Shown: positions 7,690 to 16,106, numbered from the stretch's first letter. The stretch is 34,878 nucleotides of DNA from Acidobacteriota bacterium (GCA_003225295.1 QHYZ01000097.1:1-34878), one strand, 5' to 3'. Numbers and translations: made by a program. The notes: generated by a model from the letters alone, not told the origin.

Positions 7690-9003
7690 TTAGCCTCGCA
7701 CGAGATCGCGCAACACTTTTTCCGTGCTAGCGCGTTCCAATGCATATTCTTCTTCGGAGATGGTGCCCGCTTGTCGGCGCAGCTCGAGCCGGAACAGGCG
7801 CTCCTTTAGCCCATCCAGGCTGGTGCCGATGGCCACATCGAGTTCCTTAAGACTTGCGGCCCCGTTTGTTGGAACCGCAGGCGCACTCGGCGCAGAGGGG
7901 GCCTTCGATTTGGGTTTCTTCTGCTTTGCTGCAGCAACGTCCTGCTCCACCGGGGCCGGCACAGCTACCGCCACAACCGACTTGCGTGCAAGCAAAATCG
8001 CAACCAACGCAAAAACGCAAAGAAATCCAGCGATTAATGGCCATTTCAAAACGTCCAGGCGTCCGGGAACCTGCTGGATCCCTGCGCCGGTTGCTTCGCC
8101 GCCGCCCTGCTGTGCGTCCCGGCCCTGCTGCTGACCTTGCTCCGTTCCGGCATTTGCGTCCGGCACCGGCGCCGTGCCAGATACGCTCACGGCCACCAGC
8201 GTACCTGCCGGAACATCCTGACGGCCGTAGAGATTCATGCCCTGTTCTTGTCCCCCCGGAGCCAAGCCATCCCCGCTAATCTGCACACTGGGTGGCGCAA
8301 CAACCAGCAACCGGCCGCCCGGATAAATCGTCGCAATCTTTACCGTCGCCGCGTTCCCCTCGTACGGCAGCGTGTAGGAATACCGCACCGAGTTGTCACC
8401 AGGCCGAAACGCGAAGGCAATCGAGTAATGATTATTCTTCTTGTCGATGGGAAGTTGCACGACCGGCATGCCCGCTGGCCCGGCAGCGGCTACTTGTTGG
8501 AGCTGGCCTTTTTCCGGCAATGCGAAATTAAAACTGCCGTCGCTCCGGAAATAAGCTACCGGCGGCTGAGACTTGTTCTCTATTTGGTATTCTTCGCCGA
8601 CAGTCAGCGTCGCACCGTTCGGCTGAAAGATCACCACGTGTGAAGCTACGTTGATCGTCTTCGCGTCCTTGGAAGGCTCATAAATATCCACCTGCGCGGT
8701 GGCGGTGCCGGGCGGCACGGCATGATTGAAATTAACGCCGTGATACACCGCGCGGACGAGCATGGGCTGCGCACCGAGCCCGGGATGCTCAAACGTGAAT
8801 TCCCCTTGCGCGCCGCTCTTGGAATGGGCGACTTCCTGCATCCCCCCCTGAAGCTGGATCAGGATGAGCTCAATTCCCGCCGCTGCTTTGCCAGTTGTGC
8901 CGTTCATCACCGTGCCGCGAACCGTCCCGGCCTCGGCGATCGCCAGTGGAGCCAGCACCAGTGCGCCGAGCAATGCCAAACGCGCGGAGTAAGGGCGCCT
9001 CAT
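7690..9003 (-). CDS. Secreted/membrane companion protein with carboxypeptidase-regulatory-like and SHOCT-like parts
   Basis: 437-residue protein inside the ccm operon. A signal peptide covers about residues 1-25 (ALLGALVLAPLAIAEA). It is followed by a beta-sandwich of the carboxypeptidase regulatory type (GTVRGTVMNGTTGKAAAGIELIL), then a second beta-rich extracytoplasmic region, a Gln/Gly-rich linker, one transmembrane helix at about 320-345 (WPLIAGFLCVFALVAILLA), a Pro/Ala/Lys linker, and a C-terminal helical hairpin (LFRLELRRQAGTISEEEY). The hairpin resembles SHOCT domains and also the tail of the adjacent ccmI-like protein. The four-base overlap with that gene and the closeness to ccmA imply a role in cytochrome c assembly, perhaps as a scaffold at the heme-ligation site; this is inference, since it is not a canonical Ccm subunit. 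Confidence 0.8.
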   Translation of the reverse strand: MRRPYSARLALLGALVLAPLAIAEAGTVRGTVMNGTTGKAAAGIELILIQLQGGMQEVAHSKSGAQGEFTFEHPGLGAQPMLVRAVYHGVNFNHAVPPGTATAQVDIYEPSKDAKTINVASHVVIFQPNGATLTVGEEYQIENKSQPPVAYFRSDGSFNFALPEKGQLQQVAAAGPAGMPVVQLPIDKKNNHYSIAFAFRPGDNSVRYSYTLPYEGNAATVKIATIYPGGRLLVVAPPSVQISGDGLAPGGQEQGMNLYGRQDVPAGTLVAVSVSGTAPVPDANAGTEQGQQQGRDAQQGGGEATGAGIQQVPGRLDVLKWPLIAGFLCVFALVAILLARKSVVAVAVPAPVEQDVAAAKQKKPKSKAPSAPSAPAVPTNGAASLKELDVAIGTSLDGLKERLFRLELRRQAGTISEEEYALERASTEKVLRDLVRG

Positions 9004-9374
9004 GGCGCGCTCCCGTCAGCCGAGCGTGTTCCGCGCGGCCGCCGCACCTGCGCATCTGTCACCTGATCGATCTCCACGAGCACCAGCGCCGCTTCATTCT
9101 CAAGGCCTGTCTTCATCGCTTCGAAGTCACCTTCCGAGTATTTTCCGGAACGATACTCAAACCGCAGATCGCGCAGATTGTCGTAAATCGTGTCGCGGCG
9201 CTCCAGCAGTTGATCGAGCCGGGTCCGGTGCGGGGCAAGATCGGAGGCATCCGGCTGAATGTAAAATATAAAAAGCATGGTGGCAATGGCCAACGCCAAG
9301 CATGCACCCAGCACCGCCCAATCCCCGGAGGCAATCAGGAATATCGCAAGTGGGTAAAGCGCAGGCACCATCAT
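9000..9374 (-). CDS. CcmI-like membrane protein
   Basis: 124 residues: two adjacent hydrophobic helices at about 5-38 (ALYPLAIFLIASGDW, LGACLALAIATMLFIFYI), then a charged helical hairpin (RLDQLLERRDTIYDNLRDLRFEYRSGKYSEGDFE is the region at about 51-85). This matches the N-terminal membrane part of CcmI, which recruits apocytochrome and holds CcmF and CcmH together; the periplasmic TPR domain of proteobacterial CcmI is missing. The ATG directly follows the ccmH stop, and its stop overlaps the next gene by four bases. Assignment is by topology, size and operon position. Confidence 0.72.
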   Translation of the reverse strand: MMVPALYPLAIFLIASGDWAVLGACLALAIATMLFIFYIQPDASDLAPHRTRLDQLLERRDTIYDNLRDLRFEYRSGKYSEGDFEAMKTGLENEAALVLVEIDQVTDAQVRRPRGTRSADGSAP

Positions 9375-9866
9375 TTAATCCTGAGTCTCGCGTGACGCCC
9401 GCGCTCTGGAACGCTCCAACAAGTCGGCTGAAATGCCCGGGGCGGCTCCGGCGGGCGCGGCGGGGCGCTTTCGCCACCTGGATATCACGAAAACGACCAG
9501 TCCCGTGCCAACGAACAGATAAACGCTCGGCAATACCCAGGCGACGAGACTGAAACCTGATTTGGGCGGTTCCGCGTACACTTTCGTTCCGAATTCCTGC
9601 ACGAACATTTGCGTGATGGCATCCTCGGAATCGCCACGCGACAAGCTCTGGTCCAATTCCTTCAGCATGCTCGAGGACGTGCTGCAGCCCACGTGATTGC
9701 ATCCCGTAAGCACCTGGTTGCAGTTGCACATGCACATGAACTTGCCGCCCACCTGTTTCGCGCGATCGGAGAGTTGCTGTGCCCCGGCGGGCGTGATCAG
9801 CAGCGGCACAACGGCGAACATCACCAGCATGGTAATCGCGGCAACGGGCCGCGCTTTTTTAGTCAT
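9375..9866 (-). CDS. ccmH: Cytochrome c biogenesis protein CcmH, multi-cysteine variant
   Basis: Membrane-anchored thiol-disulfide protein that keeps the apocytochrome CxxCH cysteines reduced for heme attachment. 163 residues: signal/anchor helix at 9-29, then the redox segment GKFMCMCNCNQVLTGCNHVGC, a helix, and a second transmembrane helix near 107-130 (WVLPSVYLFVGTGLVVFVI). Instead of the proteobacterial LRCxxC, five cysteines appear at about residues 45, 47, 49, 56 and 61. The start at 9866 is chosen because GAGAGGG lies just upstream; it overlaps the ccmF stop by eight bases. A longer in-frame start at 9902 would overlap ccmF further. Confidence 0.9.
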   Translation of the reverse strand: MTKKARPVAAITMLVMFAVVPLLITPAGAQQLSDRAKQVGGKFMCMCNCNQVLTGCNHVGCSTSSSMLKELDQSLSRGDSEDAITQMFVQEFGTKVYAEPPKSGFSLVAWVLPSVYLFVGTGLVVFVISRWRKRPAAPAGAAPGISADLLERSRARASRETQD

Positions 9867-11916
9867 GGCCCTCTCGCAATGTAACCGACGGAGTAAGTCC
9901 ATGCGCTAATGGTTGTGCCGCTGGCTGCGGGGCGCCCGCGAGCACCAGCACGGCGCGGCGGTTCGGCAACATCGCCACCAGCGTTCCAAACACCACCACT
10001 GCTCCTCCGAGCCAGATCCACTTCACCAGAGGATTCAGATAGGCATGTAGCACGGGCAGGTTTGTCTCCGGGCTATCTCCGGCATAGACCACGTACAAAT
10101 CTTCCTTCAGCGTGGAGTAGATCGCCACCATCGTGCCGTTTTGCTCATTCGTCGAGAAGTGCCGCTTCTCCGGATAAAGCATCATCAGCGGCTTTTTGTC
10201 ACGCAGCACTTCGACGTTCATCCGTTGCGCGGTATAATTCTTCTCCGGCTTACTGTCGAAGCCCTGCAGCAGCAAAGTGTACGGCCCGATCTGCATGGTC
10301 TGGCCAACCTGCATGTCCTTTTGTATGTCGCGGTTAAACGCCGCACCAGCCAGCCCGATGAACACGAACACCATCCCCACATGAACGATATAACCGCCAT
10401 AACGCCGCGTATTGCGCAGCGTGAGATCCACCGCCGATGCCAAAAACGAAGCGCCGGCGCGCGCGCGAATCACCTTCGCACCACGATAGAATTCCAAGCC
10501 CACTGTGGAAGCCACAAATACGCATAGAATCAGGCACACCCAGGAGTAGATCTCGCGGAACCCAAACACCAGGGCAATCACGCCGGCCACCAACCCGATT
10601 GCCAGCGGCCAGCCAAAATTCCGCTTTAGGCTCTCGGTGGAAGTCTTCCGCCACGCCAGCAGCGGTCCCACGCCGGTCAAAAACAGGAGCAGCAACCCGA
10701 TGGGAATGTTCACCTTGTTAAAGAACGGGGCACCCACACTGATGCGGTTGCCGGTGATCCACTCGGAAAAAACCGGGAACAGCGTCCCGGAGAGAATTGC
10801 GATACAGGACACCAGAAGAATCAGATTGTTAAATAGGAAGCTCGATTCGCGCGAAACGATCGAATCAAGTTGATTCTCGCTCTTCAGGTAGTCGCGATTC
10901 TTCAAATAGGCCCCGAAGCACACCGTTATAATAAGTACGAGAAAGCCCACGAACCAGGTGCCGATGCTGGATTGCGCGAAGGCATGCACCGAGCTGACGA
11001 TGCCACTGCGTGTCAGAAATGTCCCCAGGATACAGAGCAGGAATGTGGAGAACACCAGCCACACATTCCAGACCTTCATCATGCCGCGCTTCTCCTGCAT
11101 CATCACGGAGTGCAGGAAGGCCGTGCCCGTCAGCCACGGTAAGAAGGAGGCGTTTTCAACCGGATCCCAGCCCCAGTAACCGCCCCAGCCGAGCACCGCG
11201 TAGGCCCAGTGGGCGCCCAGCAAAATGCCCATGGACTGAAACATCCACGCAATCATGGTCCACTTGCGCGTCAGATGAATCCACTTCTCGCCTGGGTAGC
11301 GGGCCAGCAGCGCGCCCAGCGCAAAGGCGAACGGAATGGTGAAGCCGGTATACCCCGAATACAGGTTGGGCGGATGGATCACCATCTCCGGGTATTGCAG
11401 CAGGGGATTCAATCCGCTGCCGTCGGCCCGCGCGACGTAATTCATCACCCCGTCTGCTCCCGCCGACGCCAGCGCTTTGAACGGGCTGGCAACAAAGTTA
11501 TTCAGCGTGAGGAAGAAAATCTGCACGCCGGCCATTACAACGCCGACGTAGGGCATCAACTCGCCATTCTTGTTCCGGTAGGTGACCAATACGGACAACA
11601 CATAAACGGCCAGGAGGAAGCTCCAGAACAGCAGCGAACCTTCCTGCCCGGACCACAGCGCGGCGATCTTATAAAATGTCGACAGGTCGCGATTGCTATG
11701 TGCCACGACGTAGGCGTTGGAAAAATTGTCGCTGAAGAACAGGTATTCGAGGCTGAATGTGGCGAGGAAAATCAGGCCGCAGGTGGCCATGCCGGCCTGC
11801 CGGGTGCTCTTGATTAGCAGCGGATGCCGCGTGAAAATTGCCGCGATACCCCCGCCAAACGCATACACCGCGCACACAAATGCTAAGACCAGTGCAAAGG
11901 AACCGAATACATCCAT
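9859..11916 (-). CDS. ccmF: Cytochrome c heme lyase CcmF
   Basis: Large membrane heme lyase, 685 residues with about 14-15 helices, which transfers heme from CcmE to the CxxCH motif of apocytochromes c. The tryptophan-rich heme-handling motif is WGGYWGWDPVENASFLPWL (about residues 224-242). Conserved periplasmic histidines appear in MVIHPPNLYSGY (about 179-190), AFLHSVMMQ (about 247-255), SSVHAFAQS (about 310-318) and in YIVHVGMVF (about 510-518). The C-terminal periplasmic domain around 540-640 has the usual YTLLLQGFDSKPEKNYTAQR region. The start ATG lies 35 bases after the ccmE stop, and the 3' end overlaps ccmH. Confidence 0.96.
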   Translation of the reverse strand: MDVFGSFALVLAFVCAVYAFGGGIAAIFTRHPLLIKSTRQAGMATCGLIFLATFSLEYLFFSDNFSNAYVVAHSNRDLSTFYKIAALWSGQEGSLLFWSFLLAVYVLSVLVTYRNKNGELMPYVGVVMAGVQIFFLTLNNFVASPFKALASAGADGVMNYVARADGSGLNPLLQYPEMVIHPPNLYSGYTGFTIPFAFALGALLARYPGEKWIHLTRKWTMIAWMFQSMGILLGAHWAYAVLGWGGYWGWDPVENASFLPWLTGTAFLHSVMMQEKRGMMKVWNVWLVFSTFLLCILGTFLTRSGIVSSVHAFAQSSIGTWFVGFLVLIITVCFGAYLKNRDYLKSENQLDSIVSRESSFLFNNLILLVSCIAILSGTLFPVFSEWITGNRISVGAPFFNKVNIPIGLLLLFLTGVGPLLAWRKTSTESLKRNFGWPLAIGLVAGVIALVFGFREIYSWVCLILCVFVASTVGLEFYRGAKVIRARAGASFLASAVDLTLRNTRRYGGYIVHVGMVFVFIGLAGAAFNRDIQKDMQVGQTMQIGPYTLLLQGFDSKPEKNYTAQRMNVEVLRDKKPLMMLYPEKRHFSTNEQNGTMVAIYSTLKEDLYVVYAGDSPETNLPVLHAYLNPLVKWIWLGGAVVVFGTLVAMLPNRRAVLVLAGAPQPAAQPLAHGLTPSVTLREGHD

Positions 11917-11951
11917 GGCGACCCCGCTTCCCCCCGGCGATTCCGGGTCCG

Positions 11952-12389
11952 CTACATGCTGCTGCGCTGGGGTGAACTTGCTGCCGCGCCACCGCTACCC
12001 CCCGGTGCGGCCTCATACTTGGAAGCGCATTTAGCCTGAACAACCTCAGCGACAAATCGGCCGTCCGGACTGGGGTGGCCCTCTACCAGGGCTTGGGACT
12101 TGTCTACAAAAGTATCCGGCAGTGGGTCGCTGCCAATGTAACTGACCGGAAGCGTCTTACCTTCGCCTTCCAACACAAAATCAATCCGGCCGCTGAGGCG
12201 GTGAATGCTTCCGGGTGCGACGGTGCCGCCGACGCGCATGCGTTGACCCTTCGCGGCGCCCGTCAGCGTTGGAAGTTCGGCGATGGTGTGATAGTACGTC
12301 TTGCTTTCTCCGTACCCCAGCCACGCCAGAAATCCCATCGAAGCTACAATGACACCGATTCCCACGCCAAACTTTACCTGCTTCTTCAC
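11952..12389 (-). CDS. ccmE: Heme chaperone CcmE, CxxxY variant
   Basis: Periplasmic heme chaperone anchored by one N-terminal helix (about residues 7-26) and folded as an OB barrel (RMRVGGTVAPGSIHR, IDFVLEGEGKTLPVSY, VEGHPSPDGRFVAEVVQAK). 145 residues. In E. coli the heme-binding site is AKHDENY; here the aligned stretch is AKCASKY, so Cys121 replaces the covalent-heme His and Tyr125 is kept. A CxxxY CcmE is known from Desulfovibrio and archaeal systems. The GTG start at 12389 is preceded by AGGAG seven bases away; an in-frame extension to 12440 has no such site. The C-terminal tail is Gly/Ala/Ser rich. It is the first gene of the ccm block. Confidence 0.93.
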   Translation of the reverse strand: MKKQVKFGVGIGVIVASMGFLAWLGYGESKTYYHTIAELPTLTGAAKGQRMRVGGTVAPGSIHRLSGRIDFVLEGEGKTLPVSYIGSDPLPDTFVDKSQALVEGHPSPDGRFVAEVVQAKCASKYEAAPGGSGGAAASSPQRSSM

Positions 12390-12430
12390 GGTAGTACTCC
12401 TGCCACGCCACCAATCCAGCGCACGGTACG

Positions 12431-12458
12431 ATTCTATCACACTTAAAAAGGTCGTCTA
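12431..12458 (-). promoter_or_regulatory. Candidate promoter of the ccm operon
   Basis: Minus-strand TAGACG (-35 like, 12453-12458) and TAGAAT (-10 like, 12431-12436) are 16 bases apart, with the -10 about 41 bases before the ccmE GTG. Position ahead of the first gene and the match to the sigma-70 pattern support it. Confidence 0.5.
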
Positions 12459-12518
12459 CCTGCTCCGAGTGCCATTTGTTTTACTGCTAACGGCCAGCTT
12501 GCGCTCCTGCCCCATAGG

Positions 12519-13094
12519 TCAGTCTCCCGGGGGGCCTGCCAGCGCGTCTCTTAACCGTGCCACCGAATTCCCCGACGCGGAACCGTCGAACTCGACGAGC
12601 TCCAAGACCACCGGGCAACCCAGTTCCAACGCCAAAAGTTTATCCACAATGGGCCCCAGCGCCTGAGAGATCAGCACCACTCGCTTCGGTTTCAGGGATC
12701 GGCGAATCCTTCTAGCCATGGGCTGGACGCGCTCTGCCAGCAACGCGGCAGACTCGACCCCTCGACCGGCGTGCTTGCCCAGCGGGCATTCCAGGACGTG
12801 AGTTAGAAAAAATCCCGCCCGTTGAAACTCCGCCGGCACAACCCCGGCTGCTTTTCCCACCGTAGAGATCCCTAGCGCATCCAGCAGGAGCGCCGCTTCC
12901 CCGTGGAACTCTCCGCTGGGGGCATACAGAAAATCGCTTTCCTCTTGCGGCGAGAAAGCGCCCAGCACCAGCGTGTTGATATGCACCGGCCGGTACCGGG
13001 TCGTCCATTCGAGTCGCTGGAGTCGGCGCGCAATATGCTCGCTCGACGCGGTCTGTCCGCATCCGTCACACCGCAGAGCGATTGAGTTTGTCAT
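12519..13094 (-). CDS. Uncharacterised protein, possible remote UDG-fold relative
   Basis: 191 residues, no signal peptide or membrane helix. I do not recognise it confidently. An N-terminal RCDGCG pair (Cys9, Cys12) is followed by a strand INTLVLGAF, then FLYAPSGEFHGEAALLLDALGI, a second strand FLTHVLECPLG, and a third VVLISQALGPIVDKLL. The order and spacing resemble family-4 uracil-DNA glycosylases (CxxC, strand with GExPG, PFVGxAGxLLD, TNVVKCRP, VIVALGxxA), but the catalytic loop residues are not kept and the fourth cluster Cys is missing. The C-terminus is LELVEFDGS followed by a short Ala/Gly tail. It is read divergently from nothing nearby and sits between ccmE and a ferredoxin-like gene on the same strand, with a 76-base gap to the ccm promoter. 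Confidence 0.7.
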   Translation of the reverse strand: MTNSIALRCDGCGQTASSEHIARRLQRLEWTTRYRPVHINTLVLGAFSPQEESDFLYAPSGEFHGEAALLLDALGISTVGKAAGVVPAEFQRAGFFLTHVLECPLGKHAGRGVESAALLAERVQPMARRIRRSLKPKRVVLISQALGPIVDKLLALELGCPVVLELVEFDGSASGNSVARLRDALAGPPGD

Positions 13095-13222
13095 CCGTGT
13101 TATGGCAAGCGCAGGTAAAGGTTAAGCGCTGACTAGCCCGGCGCTTTACCTCAATCTGAATGTAGTGCAGAGAGGAAAAGAGTGCAAATGGATCGGTTTC
13201 CGCGGGACTGGCATCAAAAAAC

Positions 13223-13543
13223 TTAAGACGAAACGGGCGTGTCCGACGGCAGCTTCGAACCCAGGCACCACTTCAGTTCCTGGCTCATCTCTGTGATTTC
13301 CATCCCGGGCATCACGATGAACTTGCAGCTCAGCATCTCGTGCGGTTCGTCCTCATCCGGCAGTTGACACGTCACGCGGCAATACTGGCAATCCTGATTC
13401 CAGCAAAAGCGCCCGTACGGAACCGTTTCGGGGCTGATGAACTGGAAACATCTTAGAAGCGAATTCCGCTCGGGGACCTGAAACTTTATCCCCGAGACCA
13501 TAATTTCCACCAGTTTTTCATAAGGACGGAAGGGTTCCGACAT
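13223..13543 (-). CDS. [2Fe-2S] ferredoxin-like protein
   Basis: 106-residue soluble protein. A ubiquitin-like beta-grasp start (EIMVSGIKFQVPERNSLLRC) is followed by cysteines at about 47, 52, 55 and 73 in the spacing C-x4-C-x2-C-x17-C (FCWNQDCQYCRV and MLSCKF), the plant-type [2Fe-2S] ligand layout with a shortened last interval; an extra Cys59 is present. The final MEITEMSQEL segment resembles the end of the ferredoxin-like domain in NADH dehydrogenase chain G type proteins. The ATG at 13543 has an AGGA about nine bases upstream, and the 18 residues added by an upstream start at 13597 look non-homologous. No oxidoreductase partner is adjacent. Confidence 0.75.
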   Translation of the reverse strand: MSEPFRPYEKLVEIMVSGIKFQVPERNSLLRCFQFISPETVPYGRFCWNQDCQYCRVTCQLPDEDEPHEMLSCKFIVMPGMEITEMSQELKWCLGSKLPSDTPVSS

Positions 13544-13780
13544 GACCAATCCTGTTCTCTGTGAACCGGCCTGTGCCGCCATCCCATTCCCCTGCACTGG
13601 GACACCTGGCCACTTGCCACAGATGATTGCCTACTCAGGGTAGACCGCAGATTTCACGTGCACAACGCCGACTCTGGTCCACGTTCCCAAAGTGCTACGG
13701 GGTGCACTCCCCCCGCAGTCCCCCTGCCGACGGCAAAGCATGTAGCGACAAAACAAATTCCATCCGCAAGCACATCGGCA

Positions 13781-15316
13781 CTACTTCTCTGTATTCTCCT
13801 TCGCCCACAATTGATAGCTGACAAACGCGAGCTGGCGGCTATCCGGCGACCACGAGGGCACATTCATCGTTCCCTGCCCTCCGAACAATTTCGCCAGCAC
13901 GGTAATCTTCTTGTCTTTCAGAGACATCAAACGCAGCATCACTTCTTTGTTCTCCGGATGGCCGGTCACGTTTGCGTCATACGTCAGGAACACTAGCTGC
14001 TGCCCATCGGGCGAGATGTGTGGGAACCAATCGTTGTATTGGCCAAAGATTACCTGCTCCTGCTCGCTTCCATCGGCCCGCATCCGCCAGATCTGCATGT
14101 GCCCGGTGCGTTCAGAGTTGAAGTAAATGTATTTGCCGTCGGGCGTGTATTCCGGCCCATCGTCCAGTCCCTTGGCGGTCGTCAGCTGCGTCTCCTCGCC
14201 GCCGGAAGCGGGAATCGCATAGATATCGAAATCCCCGTTCCTCTGGCCCACGAACGCCAGCGTTTTCCCGTCCGGAGACCACCCATGCCAGTACGACGGA
14301 GATTTTTGAGTGATGCGCCGGGGCGCGCCGCCCCCGATCGGCACGACATACACCAGGGAGCGATGCTCCTCCTGCGACTGGTCGCTGATGGCCAGTTGCG
14401 TGCCGTCCGGCGAAATGCCGTGGTCGTTGTTGCAGCGTGTTGCGAATCCTGTGTCCATGGTCTGCGGGGTCCCGCCCATCACGGGAATCTTTTCGATGTA
14501 CCCGTTCCTGTTGAAGAGCAGGCTCTTGCCATCCGGCATCCAATTGGGCGCCTCAAACCGCTCAGCTGCAACGTAAATGGCGCGCCGGTCCGTGGAGGCC
14601 ACGGTAATGATTTCGAGCGTACTGTAGAGCGTCGACGCTGCGGCGGCCGCAGGCTCTGCAGTCTTCAAATCTACATTCGAGAACACCGCTGTTTCCACCA
14701 CGTCTTTATCGTGGCTGCACACGCCCATCCCCACGTAAAACGGCGCTTTCAAAGTGATCCTCGTGGACCCGCTCGCCAGATAAAATTCACCTTTTTTGTC
14801 CGCCAGCCACAGGGAGAAGTACGCGCCGCGTTTTTCAATCCGCAGCCGCGCAGGTGCGGAAATGCTGGTCTGTATTTCGTGCGTGGCCGCACCCTTCTCC
14901 TCGCGATATTGCAGCGAGGTCAGACCGTTGCCGTGCAACGCCGCGTCGGCGTAAGGCGAATCCGCGTCAAGGCTTTGGCGGATCATGAGCACCGCTTTGC
15001 GATGCTCATTCACTCCCTTGCCGAGAAAAGAGATGTCCGCCGTCAGCGTCGCATCGCCGGACACTTTCTTCCACACGAATTGGAAAGCATCGCTGGCAAA
15101 CCACATATTCTCGCCGCTGCCAGCAATGGTGTAGCTGCGCTTCGCCGCGTCGTATTCCACGGACCCCGCGTGAAGAACGTTGCCAACGTCTCCATGGCCC
15201 TCGAAAGGGTCGGTCCCCGTTGGGGAGTGTTCCGCCCTGGCGCTGTTCTTTGCCGCGCCCAACAATGCAAGAGCGGCAGCCAGCACCGTCAACCAAGTGG
15301 CTTTCTTTCTGTCCAC
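13781..15316 (-). CDS. Secreted TolB-like beta-propeller protein with an N-terminal lectin-like domain
   Basis: 511 residues. A signal peptide covers about 1-28 ([17 protein letters not shown], cleavage after SARA). The N-terminal domain at about 45-215 ([57 protein letters not shown]) resembles the DUF1349/concanavalin-like sandwich. The C-terminal half carries at least six PD40 blades: [60 protein letters not shown] and [12 protein letters not shown]. The GTG start at 15316 follows a strong GGGAGGA, and a TTGACA promoter is found upstream; the frame continues further only as antisense of ssb. A periplasmic sugar- or protein-binding role is plausible but unproven. Confidence 0.88.
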   Translation of the reverse strand: MDRKKATWLTVLAAALALLGAAKNSARAEHSPTGTDPFEGHGDVGNVLHAGSVEYDAAKRSYTIAGSGENMWFASDAFQFVWKKVSGDATLTADISFLGKGVNEHRKAVLMIRQSLDADSPYADAALHGNGLTSLQYREEKGAATHEIQTSISAPARLRIEKRGAYFSLWLADKKGEFYLASGSTRITLKAPFYVGMGVCSHDKDVVETAVFSNVDLKTAEPAAAAASTLYSTLEIITVASTDRRAIYVAAERFEAPNWMPDGKSLLFNRNGYIEKIPVMGGTPQTMDTGFATRCNNDHGISPDGTQLAISDQSQEEHRSLVYVVPIGGGAPRRITQKSPSYWHGWSPDGKTLAFVGQRNGDFDIYAIPASGGEETQLTTAKGLDDGPEYTPDGKYIYFNSERTGHMQIWRMRADGSEQEQVIFGQYNDWFPHISPDGQQLVFLTYDANVTGHPENKEVMLRLMSLKDKKITVLAKLFGGQGTMNVPSWSPDSRQLAFVSYQLWAKENTEK

Positions 15317-15350
15317 GGTAAAATCCTCCCATTCAGCAAGACGAAGGGGA

Positions 15351-15379
15351 ACGTTAGGCTGGCTCCGCTTTATTGTCAA
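15351..15379 (-). promoter_or_regulatory. Candidate sigma-70 promoter of the TolB-like gene
   Basis: Minus-strand TTGACA (15374-15379), a 17-base spacer and TAACGT (15351-15356). The -35 is perfect, the -10 is moderate, and the predicted start lies about 28 bases before the GTG codon, in the 150-base divergent gap with ssb. Confidence 0.5.
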
Positions 15380-15466
15380 TTCGCGCGGTTCGATTTCTGT
15401 CTTCGCCTTTATTTCCCTTTTCCCTCCTCGCATGGTATCTTCGCTGCCGGAGGGGGGAATTCGTTC

Positions 15467-15964
15467 ATGTCCGTCAATAAAGTTATTCTCGTCGGCCGTC
15501 TGGGCCGCGATCCCGAAACCCGCTACACCGGCGGCGGCCAGGCCGTCGCAAATTTCTCCGTTGCCACTGATGAGTCTTACAAAGACAAAAACGGGGAGCG
15601 CCAGAAGCGGACCGAGTGGCACAAGATCGTCGTGTGGGGCAAACAGGCTGAAATTGCTCAGCAGTATCTTAAGAAGGGTTCGCTGATCTTCATCGAAGGC
15701 CGCATCCAGTCCCGCGAATGGCAGGACAAAGAAGGTCAGAAGCGCACCAGCTTTGAGATTGTCGCCAGCAACTTCCGCATGCTGGGTGGCCGCGCCGAAG
15801 GCGCTGCCGCGGCCGGTGCTGGGGCCAGCGGAGGTGCTGGTGCCCGCGCTGGCGGGGGCGATGACTTCGAAAGCCACGCCGCGCCTGCTGACGATTCTTA
15901 CGGCGGAGGTGGCGCTTCTTCCGGCGGCGCACCGGAAATCTCCGACGAGGATATCCCCTTCTAG
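15467..15964 (+). CDS. ssb: Single-stranded DNA-binding protein
   Basis: 165-residue SSB that coats single-stranded DNA in replication, recombination and repair. The OB fold covers about residues 1-110 ([74 protein letters not shown]). A flexible Gly/Ala-rich linker follows. The acidic C-terminal tip DEDIPF is the conserved interaction tail for partner proteins. ATG 15467 follows a GGAGGGGGG element about eight bases away. It is divergent from the TolB-like gene and not embedded in an rpsF-rpsR operon, so it may be a second or a relocated copy. Confidence 0.96.
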   Translation: MSVNKVILVGRLGRDPETRYTGGGQAVANFSVATDESYKDKNGERQKRTEWHKIVVWGKQAEIAQQYLKKGSLIFIEGRIQSREWQDKEGQKRTSFEIVASNFRMLGGRAEGAAAAGAGASGGAGARAGGGDDFESHAAPADDSYGGGGASSGGAPEISDEDIPF

Positions 15965-16004
15965 GTCGGGCAGCGGAGCATGGATTTGCGCTGTAACAAC
16001 GACG

Positions 16005-16106
16005 ATGGAAAAAATATCGTTGAGAGATCTCGCGTCCGTTCTTCTCGTGCCATGTTGGGTGCAGACTACAGCTAAGGCTGAACACAAGAATAGCAAGGGA
16101 ACCTGA
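16005..16106 (+). CDS. Possible 33-residue peptide ending at a hairpin
   Basis: Short open frame of 33 codons starting [17 protein letters not shown], with a hydrophobic core and a charged end ([10 protein letters not shown]). It stops one base before the perfect hairpin at 16108. No clear ribosome-binding site is present. It may be a chance frame, a degenerate signal-peptide protein, or a leader peptide; support is weak. Confidence 0.2.
   Translation: MEKISLRDLASVLLVPCWVQTTAKAEHKNSKGT

Noticed and set aside
14018-15466. Long plus-strand open frame leading into ssb
   Set aside because: It is antisense to the TolB-like gene, lacks domain content, and is an effect of the high GC third positions; SSB begins at 15467.
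15317-16096. Upstream extension of the TolB-like gene
   Set aside because: It runs antisense through ssb; a strong ribosome-binding site and signal peptide place the start at 15316.
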